DNA from: Colletes latitarsis
Taxonomy: Eukaryota > Arthropoda > Insecta > Hymenoptera > Colletidae
Length of the DNA: 64,000 bases
Direction of reading: 5' to 3'
Assembly: GCF_051014445.1 (NCBI RefSeq)
Contig: NW_027488368.1
Coordinates: 6,386,001-6,450,000 of the forward strand
Made by a program: the position numbers and the translations under genes. The notes beneath the pieces are model-generated. The model searched no databases. It was not told where the DNA came from and worked only from the letters and a program-made list of their open reading frames with translations. Of the stretch, positions 49,001 to 56,857 are shown piece after piece (within the stretch, counting starts at the first letter, position 1; every line of letters starts with the position of its first letter).

Positions 49001-49275
49001 TGGAGGTATGCCCCGCGTGGGAGGGGGAGCGCCGTGTCCTGGTCGGCGTAGTCGGGCGGGATGTCTCGCTGCCGGGCGTGGTGCGCGCCATGCTCGGCAG
49101 CGAGGAGAAGTGGAGGGCCGTGGCCTCCTTCTGCGAGAACGTAATGTTGCAGAAGGAGGCCGCGGGGAGGGAGCGCGAGCTTCAGCGGCGCGCTGAAGCT
49201 CGCGCTCGTGCGGTGGCCCGAGGTCGTCGCCCGGTCGCGAGGCGTCGCGGGCGGCCGCCTCGGCGTGGCGGATGA
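46093..49275 (+). CDS. ORF2 protein: APE-type endonuclease and reverse transcriptase
   Basis: 1060 residues. The start is fixed by the TAATG overlap with ORF1. Residues 1-210 are an APE-type endonuclease with QANLNH near 8-13, EPY at 37-39, GDFNAKS at 124-130, SIVDVGF at 172-178 and SDH at 200-202, so the catalytic Asn, Glu, Asp and His are all present. It would nick the target for target-primed reverse transcription. The RT spans about 440-750: APGPDG at 445-450, SYRPI at 504-508, FGFR at 542-545, motif A with D577 in ISLDIANAF, GVPQGSVLGPLL at 632-643, YADD at 665-668 and YLGLILD at 740-746. A C-terminal CCHC motif uses C957, C960 and H968, with C973 last. The last 40 residues are very basic. 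I see no RNase H domain. Length and layout match R1-clade ORF2 proteins, and no frameshift or lost key residue is visible. Confidence 0.95.
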   Translation: MPPRLLLQANLNHCRAAQDLMSQVLAEWGVGLAVAAEPYRVPDHPHWVGDADGLVATVWGGGDGSPPFSLLERGRGFVAVDWGGVAVVGCYISPRSGHAAFELYLAEVAACVQRYTARPVLVLGDFNAKSVAWGSPRTSVRGGILGDWAAGLDLRVLNRGSEHTCVRRYGGSIVDVGFATPNAVRMVSGWHVVAGAETLSDHRYIRMEVSAAASASRHGRLRGTPPRRWALRRLDKDALMAAALAATWPQGAAELPSIEEEVARLGALVAGICDAAMPRFGRASPRRAVYWWSDAIAELRVATVRARRQYTRARRRQRTGDGVARARTADDLYGAYRVARVALQVAIKRAKTRAWKELLQTLDDDPWGRPYKVVLNKLRPWAPPVTEGLDPRLLEDVVNTLFPIGERGPRPPAAAAVPVEWTAELGVTQEELAAAIRRLGVRNTAPGPDGVPGRVWVLTQGVLGADLRRLFDRCLRDGRFPPSWKVARMVLLRKEGRPAESPSSYRPICLLDEVGKLFERVIAARLVEHLSRGDPGLADCQFGFRGGRSTIDAIGRVRALSGAAVSRGGVALAISLDIANAFNTLPWEEIRRGLEYHRVPSCLRAVVGDYLRGRWIEYPGRDGDMRREVYCGVPQGSVLGPLLWNIAYDSVMRAGLPDGVSTVCYADDTLVLAVGAHWGRAMRRAEEGSQRVVDRIRGMGMTVAVHKTEVIAFHSPRQDPPPPLIRVGGADIEVKPQIRYLGLILDSHWRFEEHFRCLVPRLERMVAALGRILPNLGGPAGRVRRLYVAMVQSVALYGAPVWADDLAASRRSMTMLRRVQRRMALRVVRGYRTVSHEAATVLAGMPPMDLLARSHAVMYRHRVDRRAGVGAVPGGQEPAWGDLKRQARQSVLLAWQERLALPTAGHRTVGAVRPLLKEWLDRGHGSLTYRLAQVFSGHGSFGRYLCRKGKEPTARCCHCDAEQDTADHTLEVCPAWEGERRVLVGVVGRDVSLPGVVRAMLGSEEKWRAVASFCENVMLQKEAAGRERELQRRAEARARAVARGRRPVARRRGRPPRRGG
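46456..46505 (+). other. ORF2 hairpin over the endonuclease GDFNAKS motif, 12-bp perfect stem
   Basis: Arms 46456-46467 and 46494-46505 are exact reverse complements. The 26-base loop contains a further 5-bp stem (46475-46479 with 46487-46491). The sequence codes residues 122-138. Confidence 0.8.
46626..46674 (+). other. ORF2 compound stem in the endonuclease domain
   Basis: CGCGACC (46626-46632) pairs with GGTCGCG (46668-46674), and CCAAC (46634-46638) pairs with GTTGG (46658-46662) inside it. A next hairpin, 46677-46685 with 46717-46725, adds nine perfect pairs over the SDH motif codons. Confidence 0.6.
46828..46858 (+). other. ORF2 hairpin, 13 pairs, 5-base loop
   Basis: 46828-46840 pairs with 46846-46858 continuously, with one U-G pair. 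Confidence 0.78.
47623..47676 (+). other. ORF2 hairpin in the RT fingers region, 16 pairs
   Basis: 47623-47638 pairs with 47661-47676 continuously, with one U-G pair. It covers codons for LDEVGKLFERVIAARLVE. The loop holds a small GCTC-TTC-GAGC hairpin. Confidence 0.8.
47802..47835 (+). other. ORF2 hairpin over RT motif A, 15-bp perfect stem, 4-base loop
   Basis: Arm 47802-47816 is the exact reverse complement of 47821-47835. The right arm opens with the GAT codon of catalytic D577. Confidence 0.88.
47865..47894 (+). other. ORF2 hairpin, 12-bp perfect stem, 6-base loop
   Basis: GAGGGGACTCGA at 47865-47876 pairs fully with 47883-47894, 29 bases after the motif A hairpin. Confidence 0.83.
48060..48118 (+). 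other. ORF2 three-tier stem with the YADD codons in its apical loop, 22 pairs
   Basis: Outer arms 48060-48069 and 48109-48118 (10 bp), middle 48072-48077 with 48103-48108 (6 bp), inner 48079-48084 with 48095-48100 (6 bp), all Watson-Crick, separated by small bulges. The ten-base loop 48085-48094 is TATGCGGATG, the codons for Y, A, D and the first base of the last D. Confidence 0.83.
48824..48857 (+). other. ORF2 hairpin, 15 pairs, 4-base loop
   Basis: 48824-48838 pairs with 48843-48857 continuously with two wobble pairs. The inner eight pairs (GCCACTCC with GGAGTGGC) are perfect. Confidence 0.78.
49065..49104 (+). other. ORF2 3'-end hairpin 1, 17 pairs
   Basis: 49065-49081 pairs with 49088-49104 continuously around a six-base loop, with two G-U pairs. 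Confidence 0.83.
49118..49165 (+). other. ORF2 3'-end hairpin 2, 17 pairs
   Basis: 49118-49134 pairs with 49149-49165. The inner 13 bp are perfect and one U-G pair lies in the extension. Confidence 0.83.
49171..49207 (+). other. ORF2 3'-end hairpin 3, 17-bp perfect stem, 3-base loop
   Basis: GAGCGCGAGCTTCAGCG at 49171-49187 is the exact reverse complement of 49191-49207. It codes part of the basic C-terminal tail. Confidence 0.9.
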
Positions 49276-49283
49276 CCTAGGCT

Positions 49284-49315
49284 GGGAGGGGGGTACTGAA
49301 GGGACCCTCCTCCCG
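49284..49315 (+). other. 3'UTR stem-loop a, 11 pairs
   Basis: 49284-49294 pairs with 49304-49314 with one G-U pair. Confidence 0.68.
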
Positions 49316-49330
49316 CCAGGCGGCGCCGGG

Positions 49331-49373
49331 TCGGACCGGTTGGGGGTAGGAGTGCCTCCCCCTACCGGTCCGA
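49331..49373 (+). other. 3'UTR stem-loop b, about 18 pairs
   Basis: TCGGACCGGT at 49331-49340 pairs fully with 49364-49373. After a T-T mismatch, GGGGG (49342-49346) pairs with 49358-49362, and AGG (49348-49350) pairs with 49355-49357. The loop is AGTG. Confidence 0.78.
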
Positions 49374-49443
49374 CGCAAGGGGAGGCACCCTCGGCGGTCT
49401 GGTGCGGCCATGAACGCCCGGCCGCCGAGGGGTGGAAACGGGG

Positions 49444-49497
49444 TCCCGGGCGGTTGCGAGTTGGGGCTCGCAGCCGCCACTAAACGCGGCCCCGGGA
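49444..49497 (+). other. 3'UTR stem-loop c, two alternative folds
   Basis: 49449-49460 pairs with 49467-49478 (12 pairs, one wobble). TCCCGGG at 49444-49450 can also pair with CCCGGGA at 49491-49497 and enclose it, with two bases shared. Confidence 0.68.
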
Positions 49498-49500
49498 CGG

Positions 49501-49537
49501 ATAGCGGCGGGATGGAGTGGCCCCGTCCCGCCGCTAT
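49501..49537 (+). other. 3'UTR stem-loop d, 12-bp perfect stem
   Basis: ATAGCGGCGGGA at 49501-49512 pairs fully with 49526-49537. Confidence 0.82.
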
Positions 49538-49603
49538 GAGGCAGTGTGTCTACTGGGGGGACCGATTGTCCCCTCGGGGGATGGGCGCGAAAGCGCGGGC
49601 ACG

Positions 49604-49649
49604 GGGAGGATACCGGAAGAATGCTTCGAGCGATTCCCGGTATCCTCCC
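49604..49649 (+). other. 3'UTR stem-loop e, 13-bp perfect stem
   Basis: GGGAGGATACCGG at 49604-49616 pairs fully with 49637-49649. Confidence 0.82.
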
Positions 49650-49733
49650 AAAGCGTGCCGAAGGGTCACCGTGGGGTTTTTAGTGGGTAGGTCCTGCGCC
49701 TGTCGTTGTACGGGCGCGGGGAATCCCACACAC

Positions 49734-49765
49734 CCCTCCCACCTGTCCCTAAGGAGGTGGGAGGG
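49734..49765 (+). other. 3'UTR stem-loop f, 11-bp perfect stem
   Basis: CCCTCCCACCT at 49734-49744 pairs fully with 49755-49765. This is the last fold before the A tract. Confidence 0.78.
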
Positions 49766-49791
49766 AGTCTTTCGAAGATTTTCCCCACGAC

Positions 49792-49820
49792 AAAAAAAAA
49801 AAAAAAAAAAAAAAGAAAAA
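49792..49820 (+). other. A tract at the element 3' end
   Basis: 23 A, one G, then five A. This is the poly(A)-like tail expected of target-primed reverse transcription. It abuts the right target-site copy; the last A may belong to either. Confidence 0.92.
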
Positions 49821-49833
49821 TACTTGTTGACCA
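49820..49833 (+). repeat. target-site duplication, right copy
   Basis: This is a perfect repeat of 43815-43828, joined to the A tract and continuing into the rest of the interrupted monomer (GATCCTGGAC). The lack of differences between the two copies points to a recent insertion. Confidence 0.93.
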
Positions 49834-51479
49834 GATCCTGGACTTTTTCTGATTTGGATCACGTAGTAATGTGGTACCACACTGAAGCAGTCAATTAAAC
49901 CTGTTTGCGATAAATATTTTAGAGGATATCGCCGGTTATGTCTGGGCTAGGTCTGGTATTTGCCCTCATCTGGCTCGTACTTTCAACTTTTTCGCATACT
50001 TGTTGGCCAGATCCTGGCCCTTCTCTGGTTTGGATCACGTAGTAATGTGGTACCCCACTGAAACAATCAATAGAATCTGTTTGCGATAAATATTTTAGAG
50101 GATAACGCCTGTTATGTCTCGGTTAGGTCTAGGATTTGCCGTCATCTGTCTCGTACTTTCGCGTTTTTCGCATACTTGTTGGCCAGATCCTGAGTTTTTT
50201 CTGGTTTGGATCCCGTAGTAATGTGGTACCACACTGAAACAGTCAATAAAAGCTGGTTCCGATTATTATTTTAGAGGATAACGCTGGTTATGTCTGGGTT
50301 GGGTCTGGTATTTACCTTCATCTGGCACGTACTTTCGCATTTTTCGCATACTTGTTGGCCAGATCCTCGCCTTTTTCTGGTTTGGATCACGCAGTAATGC
50401 GGTACCACACCGAAATAGTCAATAAAACCTGGTTGCGATTAATATTTTAGAGGATAACGCCGGCTATGTCTCGGTTTGGTCTGGGATTTGCCCTCATCTG
50501 GCTCGTACTTTCGCATTTTTCGCACACCTGTAGCCAGATCCTGGGCTTTTTCTGGTTTGGATCACGTAGTAATGTGGTACCACACTGGAACAGTCAATTA
50601 AACCTGGTTGCGATTAATATTTTAGAGAATAACGCCGGCTATGTCTGGGCTAGGTCTGGTATTTGCCCTCATCTGGCTCGTACTTTCAACTTTTTCGCAC
50701 ACTTGTTGGCCAGATCCTGGGATATTTCTGGTTTGGATCACGTAGAAATGTGGTACCACACTGAAACAGTCAATAAAAGCTGGTTCCGATTAGTATTTTA
50801 GAGGATAACGCTGGTTATGTCTGGGTTAGTTCTGGTATTTGCAATCATCTGGCTCATACTTTCGCGTTTTTCGCATAGTTGTTGGCCAGATCCAGCGTTT
50901 TTTCTGGATTGGATCCCGTAGTAATGTGGTTCCACACCGAAACAGTCAATTAAACCTGGTAGCGATTAATATTTTAGAGGATAACGCCGGTTATGTCTGG
51001 GTTGGGTCTGGTATTTACCTTCATCTGGCACGTACTTTCGCATTTTTCGCATACTTGTTGGCCAGATCCTCGCCTTTTTCTGGTTTGGATCACGCAGTAA
51101 TGCGGTACCACACCGAAATAGTCAATAAAACCTGGTTGCGAGTAATATTTTAGAGGATAACGCCTGGTTATGTCTGGGCTAGGTCTGGGATTTGCCCTCA
51201 TCTGGCTCGTACCTTCGCGTTTTTCGCATAATTGTTGGCCAGGTCTTGGCCTTTTTCTGGTCTGGATCACGTAGTAATGCGGTACCACACCGAAACAGTC
51301 AATTAAACCTGGTTGCGATTAATATTTTAGAGGATAACGCCGGCTATGTCTCGGTTTGGTCTGGGATTTGCCCTCATCTGGCTCGTACTTTCGCATTTTT
51401 CGCACACCTGTAGCCAGATCCTGGGCTTTTTCTGGTTTGGATCACGTAGTAATGTGGTACCACACTGGAACAGTCAATT

Positions 51480-52460
51480 AAACCTGGTTGCGAGTAATAT
51501 TTTAGAGGATAACGCCGGTTATGTCTGGGTGAGATCTGGGATTTGCCCTCATCTGGCTCGTACCTTCGCATTTTTCGCATACTTGTTGGCAAGATCCTGG
51601 GCTTTTACTGGTTTGGATCACGTACTATTGCGGTACCACACCGAAGCAGTCAATTAAACCTGGTTGCGATTAATGTTTTCGAGGATAACGCCGGTTGTCT
51701 CGGTTAGGTCTGGGATTTGCCCTCATCTGGCTCGTACTTTCGCATTTTTCGCATACTTGTTGGCCAGATCCAGCGTTTTTCTGATTTGGATACCGTAGTA
51801 ATGTGGTTCCACACCGAAACAGTCAATTAAACCTGGTTTCGAGTAATATTTTGGAGGATAACGCTGGTTATGTTTGGGTTAGATCTGGTATTTGGCCTCA
51901 TCTGGCTCGTACTATCGCATTTTTCGCATACTTGTTGGCCTGATCTTGGACTTTTTCTGGTTTGGATCACGTAGTAATGCGGTACCACACCGAAACTGTC
52001 AAGTAAACCTGGTTGCGATTAATATTTTAGAGGATAACGCCGGTTATGTCTCGGTTAGGTCTGGGATTTGCCCTCATCTGGCTCGTACTTTCGCATTTTT
52101 CGCATACTTGTTGGCCAGACCCTGGGCCTTTTCTGGTTTGGATAACGTAGTAATGTGGTACCACACTGAAACAGTCAATAAAAGCTGGTTCCGATTAGTA
52201 TTTTAGAGGATAACGCCGGCTATGTCTCGGTTTGGTCTGGGATTTGCCCTCTTCTGGCTCGTACTTTCGCATTTTTCGCATACCTGCTCGCCAGATCCTG
52301 GGGTTTTTCTGGATCGGATCCCGCAGTAATGCGGTACCACGCCGAAACAGTCAATTAGACCTGGTTACGATTAATATTTTAGACGATAATGCCGGTTATG
52401 TCTCGGTTAGTTCAGGGATTTGCCCTCATCTGGCTCGTACTTCCGCATTTTTCGCATACT
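51480..52460 (+). repeat. duplicated block in right arm, copy A
   Basis: This block matches 54820-55790 at an offset of 3339 bp (51892 with 55231, 52232 with 55571). Shared markers are GGGTGAGATCTGGG near 51528 and the four-base loss in GCCGGTTGTCTCGG near 51690. Confidence 0.8.
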
Positions 52461-52991
52461 TGTTGGCCAGACCCTGGGCCTTTTCTGGTTTGGATAACGT
52501 AGTAATGTGGTACCACACTGAAACAGTCAATAAAAGCTGGTTCCGATTAGTATTTTAGAGGATAACGCCGGCTATGTCTCGGTTTGGTCTGGGATTTGCC
52601 CTCTTCTGGCTCGTACTTTCGCATTTTTCGCACACCTGTAGCCAGATCCTGGGCTTTTTCTGGTTTGGATCACGTAGTAATGTGGTACCACACTGGAACA
52701 GTCAATTAAACCTGGTTGCGAGTAATATTTTAGAGGATAACGCCGGTTATGTCTGGGTTAGATCTGGGATTTGCCCTCATCTGGCTCGTACCTTCGCATT
52801 TTTCGCATACTTGTTGGCAAGATCCTGGGCTTTTACTGGTTTGGATCACGTACTATTGCGGCACCACACCGAAGCAGTCAATTAAACCTGGTTGCGACTA
52901 ATGTTTTCGAGGATAACGCCGGTTATGTCTGGGTTAGTTCTGGTATTTCCAATCATCGGGCTCATACTTTCGCGTTTTTCGCATACTTGTT

Positions 52992-54748
52992 GGCCAGATC
53001 CAGCGCTTTTTCTGATTTGGATACCGTAGTAATGTGGTTCCACACCGAAACAGTCAATTAAACCTGGTTTCGAGTAATATTTTGGAGGATAACGCTGGTT
53101 ATGTTTGGGTTAGATCTGGTATTTGCCCTCATCTGGCTCATACTTTCGCATTTTTCGCATACTCGTTGGCCAGATCCGGCGCTTTTTCTGATTTGGACAC
53201 CGTAGTAATGTGGTTCCACACCGAAACAGTCCATTAAACCTGGTTTCGAGTAATATTTTGGAGGATAACGCTGGTTATGTTTGGGTTAGTTCTTGTATTT
53301 GCAATCATCTGGCTCATACTTTCGCGTTTTTCGCATACTTGTTGGCCAGATCCAGCGCTTTTTCTGATTTGGATACCGTAGTAATGTGGTTCCACACCGA
53401 AACAGTCAATTAAACCTGGTTTCGAGTAATATTTTGGAGGATAACGCTGGTTATGTTTGGGTTAGATCTGGTATTTGCCCTCATCTGGCTCGTACTTTCG
53501 CATTTTTCGCATACTCGTTGGCCAGATCCAGCGCTTTTTCTGATTTGGATACCGTAGTAATGTGGTTCCACACCGAAACAGTCAATTAAACCTGGTTTCG
53601 AGTAATATTTTGGAGGATAACGCTGGTTATGTTTGGGTTACATCTGGTATTTGCCCTCATCTGGCTCGTACTATCGCATTCTTCGCATACTTGTTGGGCA
53701 GATCCTGGCCTTTTTCTGGTTTGGATCACGTAGTAATGTGGTACCACACTGAAACAGTCAATAGAAGCTGGTTCCGATTAGTATTTTAGAGGATAACGCT
53801 GGTTATGTCTGGGTTAGTTCTGGTATTTGCAATCATCTGGCTCATACTTTCGCGTTTTTCGCATACTTGTTCGCCGGATCCTGGGGTTTTTCTGGATTGG
53901 ATCCCGCAGTAATGCGGTACCACAACGAAACAGTCAATTAGACCTGGTTGCGATTAATATTTTAGACGATAATACCCGTTATGTCTCGGTTAGGTCTGGG
54001 ATTTGCCCTCATCTGGCTCGTACTTTCGCATTTTTCGCACACCTGTAGCCAGATCCTGGGCTTTTTCTGGTTTGGATCACGTAGTAATGTGGTCCCACAC
54101 CGAATCAGTCAATTAAACCTGGTTGCGATTAATATTTTAGAGAATAACGCCGGCTATGTCTCGGTTAGGTCAGGGATTTGCCCTCATCTGGCTCGTACTT
54201 CAGCATTTTTCGCATACTTATTGGCCAGATCCTGGGCCTTTTCTGGTTTGGATAACGTTGTAATGTGGTACCACACTGAAACAGTCAATTAAACCTAGTT
54301 GCGATTAACATTTTAGAGGATAATGCCGGTTATGTCTCGGTTAGGTCTGGGATTTTCCCTCATTTGGCTCGTACTTTCGCATTTTTCGCATACTTGTTGG
54401 CCAGATCCTGGGCTTTTTCTGGATTGGATCCCGCAGTAATGCGGTACCACAACGAAACAGTCAATTAGACCTGGTTGCGATTAATATTTTAGACGATAAT
54501 GCCCGTTATGTCTCGGTTAGGTCAGGGATTTGCCCTCATCTGGCTCGTACTTCCGCATTTTTCGCATACTTGTTGGCCAGATCCTGGGCCTTTTCTGGTT
54601 TGGATAACGTAGTAATGTGGTACCACACTGAAACAGTCAATAAAAGCTGGTTCCGATTAGTATTTTAGAGGATAACGCTGGTTATGTCGGGGTTAGTTCT
54701 GGTATTTGCAATCATCTGGCTCATACTTTCGCGTTTTTCGCATACTTG
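52992..54748 (+). repeat. duplicated block in right arm, copy A2 (partner 56858-58614)
   Basis: This run of about ten monomers recurs 3866 bp downstream nearly unchanged (53034 with 56900, 53210 with 57076, 53827 with 57693, 53981 with 57847). The match stops abruptly inside a monomer after CATACTTGTT near 54748 and 58614. The left copy continues CGCCGGATCC and the right copy continues GGTCAGGTCC. Confidence 0.85.
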
Positions 54749-54819
54749 TTCGCCGGATCCTGAGGTTTTTCTGGATTGGATCCCGCAGTAATGCGGTACC
54801 ACAACGAAACAGTCAATTA

Positions 54820-55790
54820 AACCTGGTTGCGAGTAATATTTTAGAGGATAACGCCGGTTATGTCTGGGTGAGATCTGGGATTTGCCCTCATCTGGCTCGT
54901 ACCTTCGCATTTTTCGCATACTTGTTGGCAAGATCCTGGGCTTTTACTGGTTTGGATCACGTACTATTGCGGTACCACACCGAAGCAGTCAATTAAACCT
55001 GGTTGCGATTAATGTTTTCGAGGATAACGCCGGTTGTCTCGGTTAGGTCTGGGATTTGCCCTCATCTGGCTCGTACTTTCGCATTTTTCGCATACTTGTT
55101 GGCCAGATCCAGCGTTTTTCTGATTTGGATACCGTAGTAATGTGGTTCCACACCGAAACAGTCAATTAAACCTGGTTTCGAGTAATATTTTGGAGGATAA
55201 CGCTGGTTATGTTTGGGTTAGATCTGGTATTTGCCCTCATCTGGCTCGTACTATCGCATTTTTCGCATACTTGTTGGCCTGATCTTGGACTTTTTCTGGT
55301 TTGGATCACGTAGTAATGCGGTACCACACCGAAACTGTCAAGTAAACCTGGTTGCGATTAATATTTTAGAGGATAACGCCGGTTATGTCTCGGTTAGGTC
55401 TGGGATTTGCCCTCATCTGGCTCGTACTTTCGCATTTTTCGCATACTTGTTGGCCAGACCCTGGGCCTTTTCTGGTTTGGATAACGTAGTAATGTGGTAC
55501 CACACTGAAACAGTCAATAAAAGCTGGTTCCGATTAGTATTTTAGAGGATAACGCCGGCTATGTCTCGGTTTGGTCTGGGATTTGCCCTCTTCTGGCTCG
55601 TACTTTCGCATTTTTCGCATACCTGCTCGCCAGATCCTGGGGTTTTTCTGGATCGGATCCCGCAGTAATGCGGTACCACGCCGAAACAGTCAATTAGACC
55701 TGGTTACGATTAATATTTTAGACGATAATGCCGGTTATGTCTCGGTTAGTTCAGGGATTTGCCCTCATCTGGCTCGTACTTTCGCATTTT
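54820..55790 (+). repeat. duplicated block in right arm, copy B
   Basis: This is the partner of 51480-52460. It is followed at about 55897 by a monomer with a short deletion (GAGGAAATGCCGG instead of GAGGATAACGCCGG). That marker recurs at about 59587 and 62223. Confidence 0.8.
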
Positions 55791-56857
55791 TCGCATACTT
55801 GTTGGCCAGATCCAGGGGTTTTTCTGATTTGGATCCCGTAGTAATGTGGTTCCACACCGAAACAGTCAATTAAACCTGGTTGAGATTAATATTTTAGAGG
55901 AAATGCCGGTTTTGTCTGGGTTAGGTCTGGTATTTGCCCTCATCTGGCTCGTACTTTCGCATTTTTCGCATACTTGTTGACCAGATCTTGGCCTTTTTCT
56001 AGTTTGGATCACGTAATAATGCGGTACCACACCGAAACAGTCAATTAAACCTGGTTGCGATTAATATTTTAGATGATAACGCCGGTTATGTCTCGGTTAG
56101 GTCTGGGATTTGCCCTCATCTGGCTCGTATTTTCGCATTTTTCGCATACTTGTTGGCCAGATCCTGGGCTTTTTTTGGTTTGGATAACGTAGTAATATGG
56201 TACCACACTGAAACAGTCAATAAAAGCTGGTTCCGATTAGTATTTTAGAGGATAACGCTGGTTATGTCGGGGTTAGTTCTGGTATTTGCAATCATCTGGC
56301 TCATACTTTCGCGTTTTTCGCATACTTGTTGGCCAGATCCAGCGCTTTTTCTGATTTGGATACCGTAGTAATGTGGTTCCACACCGAAACAGTCAATTAA
56401 ACCTGGTTTCGAGTAATATTTTGGAGGATAACGCTGGTTATGTTTGCGTTAGATCTGGTATTTGCCCTCATCTGGCTCGTACTTTCGCGTTTTTCGCATA
56501 CTTGTTGGCCAGATCCAGCGCTTTTCTGATTTGGATACCGCAGTAATGCGGTACCACACCGAAACAGTCAATTAGACCTGGTTGCGATTAATATTTTAGA
56601 CGATAATGCCCGCTATGTCTCGGTTAGGTCAGGGATTTGCCCTCATCTGGCTCGTACTTCCGCATTTTTCGCATACTTGTTGGCCAGACCCTGGGCCTTT
56701 TCTGGTTTGGATAACGTAGTAATGTGGTACCACACTGGAACAGTCAATAAAAGCTGCTTCCGATTAGTATTTTAGAGGATAACGCTGGTTATGTCGGGGT
56801 TAGTTCTGGTATTTGCAATCATCTGGCTCATACTTTCGCGTTTTTCGCATACTTGCT

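Larger units (their letters stand above)
49276..49791 (+). promoter_or_regulatory. 3'UTR of the retrotransposon
   Basis: About 516 bases between the ORF2 stop TGA (49273-49275) and the A tract. It holds at least six strong stem-loops in series plus a GCGC-GAAA-GCGC hairpin with a GNRA tetraloop at 49585-49596. I see no AATAAA before the A tract. In SART1 and other non-LTR elements the 3'UTR is what the ORF2 protein recognises to start reverse transcription, so these folds are candidates for that signal. Confidence 0.8.
43829..49820 (+). mobile_element. full-length R1-clade non-LTR retrotransposon inserted in the satellite
   Basis: About 6.0 kb with 5'UTR, ORF1 (zinc-knuckle protein), ORF2 (endonuclease plus reverse transcriptase), 3'UTR and A tract, flanked by a 14-bp target-site duplication. 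It has no long terminal repeats. The order of domains, APE-type endonuclease, three ORF1 knuckles, C-terminal CCHC and apparent lack of an RNase H domain fit the R1/TRAS/SART lineage. Members of this lineage often insert at fixed sites in 28S rDNA or telomeric repeats. Both ORFs are open with all key residues present, so the copy may be active. It is GC- and CpG-rich, in sharp contrast to the flanking satellite. I cannot tell from one copy whether satellite insertion is its specific habit or a chance event. Confidence 0.95.
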
